DNA from: DASZMX01 sp035551475
GTDB taxonomy: Bacteria; Verrucomicrobiota; Verrucomicrobiia; Limisphaerales; Palsa-1400
Direction: 5' to 3'
Length of the DNA: 22,088 bases
Assembly (NCBI GenBank): GCA_035551475.1
Contig: DASZMX010000052.1
Span: forward strand, 1-22,088
This document shows, piece after piece, positions 16,675-22,088 of this stretch. The position numbers and the translations under genes are program-made. How positions within the stretch are numbered: the first letter of the stretch is position 1; every line of letters begins with the position of its first letter. The notes beneath the pieces were generated by a model. The model was given only the letters and a program-made list of their open reading frames with translations. It did not search any database and was not told where the DNA came from.

Positions 16675-16747
16675 GGCTTATAAACTACGCTGTGGCAGGC
16701 GCCGCGCCATGCGCCACCTTCGGATTTCGGCCTCAAGGAAATTCTGT

Positions 16748-16775
16748 TTGCGGCTACGGTTGCTAACCTTATGCT
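16748..16775 (+). promoter_or_regulatory. Possible promoter of the aroB operon
   Basis: TTGCGG (16748-16753) and TATGCT (16770-16775) with a 16-base spacer end 6 bases before the aroB ATG. The expected transcription start coincides with the start codon, giving a leaderless mRNA. No Shine-Dalgarno is present. The match is moderate. The rest of the 107-base divergent gap holds only a short GGCGC/GCGCC repeat. Confidence 0.4.
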
Positions 16776-16781
16776 GGCCCG

Positions 16782-17864
16782 ATGCAAACCGTGCCAGTCC
16801 GTTTGGGAGAGCGCAGTTACCCGATCCACATCGGGACGGATTTGCTCGCGCGCCTGGGCGAATTTTGCGCGGAGGCGCGGCTCAAGGGGCGTTGCGCCAT
16901 CATCACAGACCAGCGCGTCGCGCCGCATTATATCTGCCCGGTTTTTTGCTCGTTGCGCGACGCCGGGATGGAAGCGGTCGTCATCACGGTCGCTCCGGGT
17001 GAACCTTCCAAAAGCCTCAAAACCGTGCAGGCCTGCTACGACCAACTCGCGCGGCATCGGCTCGAGCGAAAGTCATTCGTCATCGCGGTGGGCGGCGGTG
17101 TCATTGGAGATCTGGCAGGTTTTGTCGCAGCCACCTATTTGCGCGGCATTCCCTTCGTGCAGGCGCCCACCACGCTGCTGGCGCAGGTGGACAGCTCGGT
17201 CGGCGGCAAAGTCGGCGTCAATCTTAAAGCCGGCAAAAATCTCGTGGGGGCCTTCCATCAACCGCGCCTTGTCGTGTGCGACCTGGCAACCCTGCGTTCG
17301 CTGCCAAAGCGCGAACTCCGCGCCGGCCTGGCGGAGGTGATCAAATACGGCATTATATATGACGCCCCCCTCTTCGCGCGTCTGGAGCGCGATTTGCCCA
17401 AATTGCTGCGCCTCGATCCGCGCGCCCTGGCGGAAGTCGTCGCCCGCTGCTGCGAAATCAAGGCCGAGGTCGTGCGCCAGGACGAGCACGAAACCGGTTT
17501 GCGCGCGATCCTGAATTTCGGCCACACCATCGGCCACGCCATCGAAGCCATTTCGGGTTACGGCAAATATTTGCACGGCGAAGCTATTTCCGTTGGGCAA
17601 GTGGCCGCCGCCCGCCTGTCCGAGGAATTGACCGGGCTGCCGCGCGCGGAATCGGCCCGCATCCAAAAATTGTTCCGCCGCGCCGGGCTGCCCGTCCGCC
17701 AGAATTTTTCCGGGCCGCAGATCAAGCGTTTGCTGGGCGCCATGCAATTGGACAAAAAGGTCAGCACCGGAGAAGTGAAATTTGTGCTGGCCCGCGCGCT
17801 GGGCCAGGTCGAGCCGGGCCACAAGGTGGCGCCCGAACTGATCGCGCGCGTCCTCGCCCGTTGA
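16782..17864 (+). CDS. aroB: 3-dehydroquinate synthase
   Basis: Cytoplasmic NAD- and metal-dependent enzyme converting DAHP to 3-dehydroquinate, second step of the shikimate pathway to aromatic amino acids. It is 360 aa, the normal length. The NAD-binding segment has GGGVIGDLAGF followed by P-T-T-L-L-A-Q-V-D-S-S-V-G-G-K. The metal ligands are E185 (A-E-V-I-K-Y-G), H248 (N-F-G-H-T-I-G-H) and H265 (L-H-G-E-A), all intact. The ATG at 16782 lacks a Shine-Dalgarno. The gene is followed after one base by the 206-aa gene and heads the rightward run. No other shikimate gene is in the window. Confidence 0.97.
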   Translation: MQTVPVRLGERSYPIHIGTDLLARLGEFCAEARLKGRCAIITDQRVAPHYICPVFCSLRDAGMEAVVITVAPGEPSKSLKTVQACYDQLARHRLERKSFVIAVGGGVIGDLAGFVAATYLRGIPFVQAPTTLLAQVDSSVGGKVGVNLKAGKNLVGAFHQPRLVVCDLATLRSLPKRELRAGLAEVIKYGIIYDAPLFARLERDLPKLLRLDPRALAEVVARCCEIKAEVVRQDEHETGLRAILNFGHTIGHAIEAISGYGKYLHGEAISVGQVAAARLSEELTGLPRAESARIQKLFRRAGLPVRQNFSGPQIKRLLGAMQLDKKVSTGEVKFVLARALGQVEPGHKVAPELIARVLAR

Positions 17865-17865
17865 T

Positions 17866-18486
17866 ATGGCCGCCGTCAGCGAAACCATCGTCCGCGAATA
17901 TTTCGAGCTGCATGGATTTCTCGTGCGGCAGGAACGCAAGCATGTCCCGCGCACGCGCCAGGAAGGCGACGGCATCGACTTTTTTGTCTGGAACCCCCAG
18001 CCGCAGCCGGCGTCCGGCGAACTCGCGTTCCAGTTATCATCCGAAACGCTCCGCATGGTGAGCCGCGCGGTGGTGGTGGTGCGGGGTTGGCACACCGAAT
18101 CCTTCGGGCCCGCCATGTTGGAGCGCGCGCCCGATTTGTATCGTTTCGTGGAGCCCTCTATTTTCCAAAAGGCCGCGCGCCAATTCAGCCCCGACTTGCC
18201 CCCGCTGAAAATCCTCGTGGTCCCGGCCCTCGCGCACACCGAGGCGGGCCGCGACCAGGCGATCAAAGTCCTGCAAGCCAAAGGCGTCGATGCCGTGATT
18301 TCCTTTCGCACCATCCTGGCCGATCTCATCGCGCATACCGCCATCAATCGCAATTACGACAAGTCCGATTTGCTTCAGATCATTCGGATCTTTAAAAACT
18401 ACGACTTCTTCAAAACGCCGCAGCTTGAGCTGTTCCGGGCGGGCCGCCGCCCGGCCTCATCGCGGCGTCCGGTGAAACCCGCGTAA
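17866..18486 (+). CDS. Conserved-looking 206-aa protein, possible degenerate PD-(D/E)XK-type fold
   Basis: Not recognised with certainty. The ATG at 17866 is one base past the aroB stop, so it is surely co-transcribed. It has no signal peptide or TM helix, so it is cytoplasmic. The predicted order is helix (5-17), strand (18-25), strand with G-I-D-F-F-V-W-N (36-43), strand A-V-V-V-V-R-G-W-H (69-76), helix, strand K-I-L-V-V-P (~120), helix, strand D-A-V-I-S-F. This alpha-beta-beta-beta-alpha-beta order resembles PD-(D/E)XK nuclease-like cores, with D38 at the acidic position. The expected (E/Q)-x-K in the third strand reads V-V-R, so catalysis is doubtful. The last ~20 residues are a basic, probably disordered tail. 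Nucleic-acid binding is possible but unproven. Confidence 0.75.
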   Translation: MAAVSETIVREYFELHGFLVRQERKHVPRTRQEGDGIDFFVWNPQPQPASGELAFQLSSETLRMVSRAVVVVRGWHTESFGPAMLERAPDLYRFVEPSIFQKAARQFSPDLPPLKILVVPALAHTEAGRDQAIKVLQAKGVDAVISFRTILADLIAHTAINRNYDKSDLLQIIRIFKNYDFFKTPQLELFRAGRRPASSRRPVKPA

Positions 18487-18496
18487 GCGGTTTTTC

Positions 18497-18523
18497 TCCG
18501 TGCTATCCGACTCATCCGTGCTA
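18497..18523 (+). repeat. Short direct repeat upstream of the hibernation factor gene
   Basis: The 9-mer TCCGTGCTA occurs twice (18497-18505 and 18515-18523), 18 bases apart, within the 46-base gap before the hibernation factor gene. Two half-sites about 1.7 helical turns apart could be an operator, or a fragment of a short intergenic repeat family. Confidence 0.35.
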
Positions 18524-18532
18524 CGTTGCCTT

Positions 18533-18886
18533 ATGAAATTCATCCTTTCGGCGCACAACGTCACGCTCACCAAAGCAATTGAGGATCATATTCTAAGCCG
18601 CATTGAAAAACTCGAACACATGGACAAGTTCGTGATCAGCGCGCGCGTCACTCTGGAGCACGATCATTTGCGCACTCCCGAGCGCCAGTTCACCTGCTCC
18701 CTGCGTCTCGGGGTGCCGGGGCCCGATCTCTTCGCGGAAGATTCGGAAAGCGATCTTTATTCCGCCATTGATCTCGTGATCAAAAAAACTGAACAACAAC
18801 TCCGCAAGCGCCACAGCAAATACAAGGCCCGCAAACACACCATGGGCGCCCGCAGCAAGGAAAGCCGACGCGTGGCCGACGCGTAG
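18533..18886 (+). CDS. hpf: Ribosome hibernation promoting factor / ribosome-associated inhibitor (HPF/RaiA family)
   Basis: Binds the 30S decoding region and silences or dimerises ribosomes in stationary phase. The ATG at 18533 gives 117 aa starting MKFILSAHNVTLTKAIEDHI, the expected first beta strand and helix. An in-frame ATG 11 codons earlier would add a non-homologous leader. Family features: strand-helix-strand with I-E-K-L-E (~24-28), the E-S-D-L-Y-S-A-I-D segment, and the basic Q-Q-L-R-K-R-H-S-K-Y-K helix end (~85-95) that contacts rRNA. Length and the lack of a C-terminal dimerisation domain mark it as the short form, with a ~20-aa Ser/Arg/Lys-rich tail. Two bases separate it from the downstream deaminase-like gene. 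Confidence 0.92.
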   Translation: MKFILSAHNVTLTKAIEDHILSRIEKLEHMDKFVISARVTLEHDHLRTPERQFTCSLRLGVPGPDLFAEDSESDLYSAIDLVIKKTEQQLRKRHSKYKARKHTMGARSKESRRVADA

Positions 18887-18888
18887 AA

Positions 18889-20139
18889 ATGAGTTCCCCC
18901 CGACGGCTGCTGCGCGCCCGCGTGGTGGTCCCCATCTCCGCGCCGCCGCTGGACGACGGCGCCGTTCTGCTGGACGGCAACCGCATCGCCGCGGTCGGCC
19001 CTTATCGGGATTTTTCAGGCGAGCCCGCCCTGGATCTCGGCCCCTGCGTTCTGCTGCCCGGTCTGGTCAATGCCCACTGTCATCTTGACTACACGGATAT
19101 GACCGGGCTGCCGGCGCCGCGCCATTTTCCGGACTGGATCAAGTCCCTGCTCGTCTTGAAATCCGCCGCGAGCTACACCGATTACGCCGCCGCCTGGCTG
19201 CGCGGCGCTGACATGCTGCTGCAAACCGGCACAACCACCGTGGGCGACATCGAAGCCGTGCCCGAACTCGTCCCGGAAGTGTGGTCTTCCACCCCCTTGC
19301 GCGTGCTTTCTTTTTTTGAAATGACGGGCGTCAAAAGCCGGCGCGATCCCACGGAAATTTTGCGCGAGACCGCCCGCCGCATCGACTCACTTCCGCCGGG
19401 CCGCAGCTCCGGCGGCCTCTCGCCCCATGCGCTTTACTCCACCTCCCCCGCGCTGCTCCAGGCCGCCGGTGAAATCGCCGCCGCGCGCCGCTGGCCCCTG
19501 ACCATGCACCTTGCCGAATCCATCGACGAATGGAGCATGTATCGCGAGCGCTCCGGCGTTTTATTTGACTGGTTGCGCCCCCAGCGGGATATGTCTGATT
19601 GTGATGGAGCCACGCCGGTCGAAAAGGCGGCGCACTACGGCTTGTTGCGCAAAAATTTTCTGGCGGTGCACGCCAATTACCTCACGCCCGGCGATGTGGC
19701 GTTGCTCGCTGAAGCCGGCGCCAGCGTGGCGCATTGCCCGCGCAGCCACGCTTATTTCGGCCACCAACCGTTCTCCTATCGCGAGCTGGCTAATCGCGGT
19801 GTCAATGTCTGCCTTGGCACCGACAGCCTGGCGAGCGTCACCAAGGCCGGCGCCGCACCATTGGAATTGAGCCTATTCGCCGAAATGCGCCAGTTCGCGG
19901 GAGCGAACCCGGACGTGGCGCCGGAGGAAATTCTGCGCCTCGCCACCACGCACGCCGCGCGCGCTTTGGGCATGGCGGAACAAGTTGGCGAGATCTCACC
20001 CGGGGCCGCGGCAGATTTGATTGCGCTTCCGCTCCCCTCCGCAAACGCGCGTGACGTTTGCGCCGCCGTCGTGCATGATGCCGCTCATGTCGTGGCGGCC
20101 ATGATTGACGGCCAGTGGGCCATCGCCCCTAACAACTAA
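18889..20139 (+). CDS. Amidohydrolase-superfamily deaminase/hydrolase (chlorohydrolase/nucleoside deaminase type)
   Basis: Metal-dependent TIM-barrel hydrolase, 416 aa, no signal peptide. The metal site is complete: H63-x-H65 (N-A-H-C-H-L), H207 with E210 (H-L-A-E), H261 (H-A-N-Y-L) and D312 (G-T-D-S-L-A-S). The HxxE pattern with a single metal fits the cytosine deaminase / S-adenosylhomocysteine deaminase / aminofutalosine deaminase branch. The N-terminal small beta domain (A-V-L-L-D-G-N-R-I-A-A-V-G) and the C-terminal G-A-A-A-D-L-I return strand are typical. The substrate cannot be read. Aminofutalosine deaminase of the menaquinone futalosine route is one candidate, but no mqn gene is nearby. 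It starts 2 bases after the hpf stop and ends 12 bases before bioF, so the operon mixes stress, purine-type and biotin genes. Confidence 0.88.
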   Translation: MSSPRRLLRARVVVPISAPPLDDGAVLLDGNRIAAVGPYRDFSGEPALDLGPCVLLPGLVNAHCHLDYTDMTGLPAPRHFPDWIKSLLVLKSAASYTDYAAAWLRGADMLLQTGTTTVGDIEAVPELVPEVWSSTPLRVLSFFEMTGVKSRRDPTEILRETARRIDSLPPGRSSGGLSPHALYSTSPALLQAAGEIAAARRWPLTMHLAESIDEWSMYRERSGVLFDWLRPQRDMSDCDGATPVEKAAHYGLLRKNFLAVHANYLTPGDVALLAEAGASVAHCPRSHAYFGHQPFSYRELANRGVNVCLGTDSLASVTKAGAAPLELSLFAEMRQFAGANPDVAPEEILRLATTHAARALGMAEQVGEISPGAAADLIALPLPSANARDVCAAVVHDAAHVVAAMIDGQWAIAPNN

Positions 20140-20151
20140 ACATACGAACGA

Positions 20152-21378
20152 GTGAACCCCTTTCACGAAGAATTGATTTCCCGTCTCGGCGAATTGCGCG
20201 AGCAAGGCCTGTATCGCGAATTGCGCCGCCTCGATTCCCCGCAGGCGCCCGTCGTTCAGGCGGAAGGCAGGGCGCTCCTCAATTTTTCCTCCAACGACTA
20301 CCTTGGGCTGGCCAACGAGCCCGCTTTGCGCGAGGCCGCCATTAAGGCCGTGGAGCAATACGGCGCCGGCGCCGGCTCGTCGCGCCTGATCTGCGGGACG
20401 CTCGCTCCGCACGCTGAGTTGGAGGAAACGCTGGCCGAATTCAAGGGGACACAAGCCGCCCTCGCCTTCTCCTCGGGCTACGCGGCGGCCGTCGGCGCCA
20501 TTTGCGCGCTGGTGGACAGCAACGATGTCATTGTGGTTGACAAACTGGTGCATGCCTGCGTCGTTGATGCCGCGCGCTTGTCGGGCGCCAAACTGCGGGT
20601 TTTTGGGCACAACAACCTCGATGACCTCGAGAAAATACTGCAATGGGCCGACCGCCGCCACGAAGCGCCTGCCCTGCAGCCCACCGCGCGCCATCCGCGC
20701 ACGTTGATTGTCACCGAAAGCATTTTCTCCATGGACGGCGACCAGGCGCCGCTGCGCGATTTGGTCGAAATCAAAGAAAAGCACGGCGCCTGGCTGATGC
20801 TGGACGAGGCCCATAGCACCGGCCTCTATGGCGCCACGCGCCGCGGCTTGGCCGATGAACTCGGCGTGGCCAATCGCATCGAAATCCAGATGGGCACGCT
20901 GGGCAAAGCCTTCGGCTCGGCTGGCGGATACATTTGCGGCCCGCGCGCTTTGATCCATTTGCTGATCAATCGCGCGCGCTCCTTCATTTTTTCCACCGCC
21001 CCCACTCCCGCCAGCGCCGCCGCCGCCTCGGCGGGCGTGCGATTTGTCAAAAGCGACGCCGGCGAACAGCGCCGCCAGCAACTCTGGAAAAATGTGGCGG
21101 CCGTGGCCGAGCGCCTTGGCCCGCACAAAATCGCCGGCCATACCGAACGTTTCACCAAGCCTTCGGCCATTATCCCCATCATGATCGGCGCCGAAAACAA
21201 GGCCATGAAAATTGCCGGCCAGCTGGCGGACCGAGGCATTTTCATCCCGGCCATCCGCTTTCCCACTGTTTCGCGCGGCCAGGCGCGGTTGCGCCTCACC
21301 CTGTCCGCCGCGCACACTCCTGACCAACTCGCGCAATTGCTCGCCGCTTTTCAATCCGTTCTGAATGTCGGTCCGTAA
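20152..21378 (+). CDS. bioF: 8-amino-7-oxononanoate synthase (AONS/KBL family)
   Basis: PLP-dependent alpha-oxoamine synthase condensing pimeloyl-thioester and L-alanine to 8-amino-7-oxononanoate in biotin synthesis. It is 408 aa from a GTG at 20152; no ATG precedes the conserved N-terminus. Motifs: N-F-S-S-N-D-Y-L-G-L, G-A-G-A-G-S-S-R-L-I-C-G, D218-E-A-H221 (PLP ring contacts) and the Schiff-base lysine K252 in G-T-L-G-K-A-F-G-S-A-G-G. The length is slightly above the usual ~385 because of a small insertion after Q-W-A-D-R-R. Glycine C-acetyltransferase and serine palmitoyltransferase are relatives, but the overlap with bioA supports BioF. bioA starts inside its last codons (14-base overlap). 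Confidence 0.94.
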   Translation: MNPFHEELISRLGELREQGLYRELRRLDSPQAPVVQAEGRALLNFSSNDYLGLANEPALREAAIKAVEQYGAGAGSSRLICGTLAPHAELEETLAEFKGTQAALAFSSGYAAAVGAICALVDSNDVIVVDKLVHACVVDAARLSGAKLRVFGHNNLDDLEKILQWADRRHEAPALQPTARHPRTLIVTESIFSMDGDQAPLRDLVEIKEKHGAWLMLDEAHSTGLYGATRRGLADELGVANRIEIQMGTLGKAFGSAGGYICGPRALIHLLINRARSFIFSTAPTPASAAAASAGVRFVKSDAGEQRRQQLWKNVAAVAERLGPHKIAGHTERFTKPSAIIPIMIGAENKAMKIAGQLADRGIFIPAIRFPTVSRGQARLRLTLSAAHTPDQLAQLLAAFQSVLNVGP

Positions 21379-22088
21379 ACCATCGCACCTCGCCCGTCTG
21401 GACCAGCAATATGTCTGGCACCCTTTCACGCAAATGCGCGATTGGCTCAAGCAAGAGCCCATCGTCATTGTCTCGGGCCGGGGCACGGTCCTGTGCGACA
21501 GCCATAACCGCCGTTACCTCGACGCCAATAGCTCCATCTGGACCAATCTACACGGCCATGCCCACCCCAAAATCAACGCCGCGATCCATCGTCAATTAAA
21601 AAAAATCTCCCACTCCTCCGCCCTGGGCCTGGCCAATGAGCCCGCCTCCCTCCTCGCCGAAAAGCTGGCGGCCGCCGCCGACTTGCCGGGCCAGCCGGCG
21701 TTGCACAAAGTTTTTTATTCCGACGACGGCTCCACCGCCATGGAAGCCGCCCTCAAGATGGCGCATCAATACGCGGTCCGTCGCGGCGATCCCACACCAC
21801 GCTTTCTTTCGCTCTCCTCCGCTTATCACGGCGACACCATCGGCGCCGTCAGCATCGGGCACATCGATCTTTTTCATAAGGCCTATTCCGGGATGCTTTT
21901 TCAGAGCGACGAAGTCATGTCGCCTTATTGCTATCGTTGCCCCTTCAACCGCGCCCGTCCCGAGCGGGCCGACGCGCGCGCATACCGGCGCTGCCAATGG
22001 GAATGCGTCGGACAGGTGGAGCAAAAATTCGCCGCGCAAAAAAAACGGGGGCGCAATTATGCCGGATTCATTTTCGAGCCACGCATGC
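21365..22088 (+). CDS. bioA: Adenosylmethionine-8-amino-7-oxononanoate aminotransferase, 5' part (truncated by window edge)
   Basis: Class III PLP aminotransferase making 7,8-diaminopelargonate from bioF's product, with SAM as amino donor. 241 codons are visible and the frame is open at the right edge; the catalytic lysine lies beyond it. Family marks: W-H-P-F-T-Q-M near the start, S-S-I-W-T-N-L-H-G-H, D-D-G-S-T-A-M-E-A-A-L-K-M (PLP phosphate site), A-Y-H-G-D-T-I-G-A, and the F-I-F-E-P strand at the end. Between the last two is a segment with four cysteines (C-Y-R-C-P and C-Q-W-E-C), seen in some class III aminotransferases. The ATG at 21365 lies within bioF, out of frame, so translation is probably coupled. 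The biotin assignment rests on motifs plus the bioF overlap. Confidence 0.92.
   Translation, partial: MSVRKPSHLARLDQQYVWHPFTQMRDWLKQEPIVIVSGRGTVLCDSHNRRYLDANSSIWTNLHGHAHPKINAAIHRQLKKISHSSALGLANEPASLLAEKLAAAADLPGQPALHKVFYSDDGSTAMEAALKMAHQYAVRRGDPTPRFLSLSSAYHGDTIGAVSIGHIDLFHKAYSGMLFQSDEVMSPYCYRCPFNRARPERADARAYRRCQWECVGQVEQKFAAQKKRGRNYAGFIFEPRM

Noticed and set aside
17073..18353. 426-codon open frame on the - strand across aroB and the 206-aa gene
   Set aside because: Shadow of aroB with its catalytic motifs intact in the other strand; no family features.
19996..21486. 496-codon open frame on the - strand across bioF
   Set aside because: Glycine/arginine/alanine-rich antisense shadow of a clear bioF; no domain recognisable.
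1..22088. tRNA/rRNA genes, CRISPR arrays, insertion sequences, phage genes
   Set aside because: No cloverleaf, regularly spaced repeats, transposase or integrase motifs were seen by eye on either strand.

Overview
The window reads as chromosomal DNA of a free-living, fairly GC-rich bacterium of the Planctomycetota/Verrucomicrobiota side of the tree, most likely Verrucomicrobiota. This rests on the gene repertoire: a giant secreted beta-helix/Ig-like/VWA protein with D-x-G-x-H-Y and D-G-x-P-D-F signatures, a DUF4175-like coiled-coil membrane protein coupled to a squalene-cyclase-like toroid protein, and several start sites without Shine-Dalgarno sequences. No taxonomic marker gene is present, so the assignment is an inference. 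I see no rRNA, tRNA, CRISPR array, insertion sequence or prophage gene. There is no gene-free stretch longer than about 180 bases.

Layout. Bases 1-4513 (+) hold the 3' part of a very large extracellular mosaic protein, ended by a clear intrinsic terminator. Bases 4691-6888 (+) hold a GH3 beta-glucosidase/exoglucanase whose stop codon overlaps the start of a small membrane protein resembling the pore half of a two-TM potassium channel with a degenerate selectivity filter. Convergent to it, on the minus strand, is ilvB (6896-8746). Its upstream region (8751-8916) holds what I consider the most interesting element: a promoter, a 25-codon leader peptide with nine Val/Leu residues among its first 14, mutually exclusive RNA hairpins, and an intrinsic terminator that ends 4 bases before the ilvB start. 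This looks like a complete ribosome-mediated transcription attenuator for branched-chain amino acid synthesis.

Bases 8925-15710 (-) form a four-gene operon with overlapping ends: a 1031-aa DUF4175-like protein, a secreted alpha/alpha-toroid protein, and two tandem secreted paralogues built of short N-G-D-x3-G beta modules around a jelly-roll-like centre. The last three are predicted exported and the first is membrane-anchored, so the products probably act together in the envelope. An SDR oxidoreductase gene (15790-16674, -) lies upstream of that operon.

Bases 16782-22088 (+) are a closely packed run reading away from the SDR gene: aroB, an unrecognised 206-aa gene, a ribosome hibernation factor gene, an amidohydrolase/deaminase gene, bioF and the 5' part of bioA, which runs off the right edge. 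Shikimate and biotin synthesis are thus co-directional with a stationary-phase ribosome factor and a nucleobase-type deaminase.
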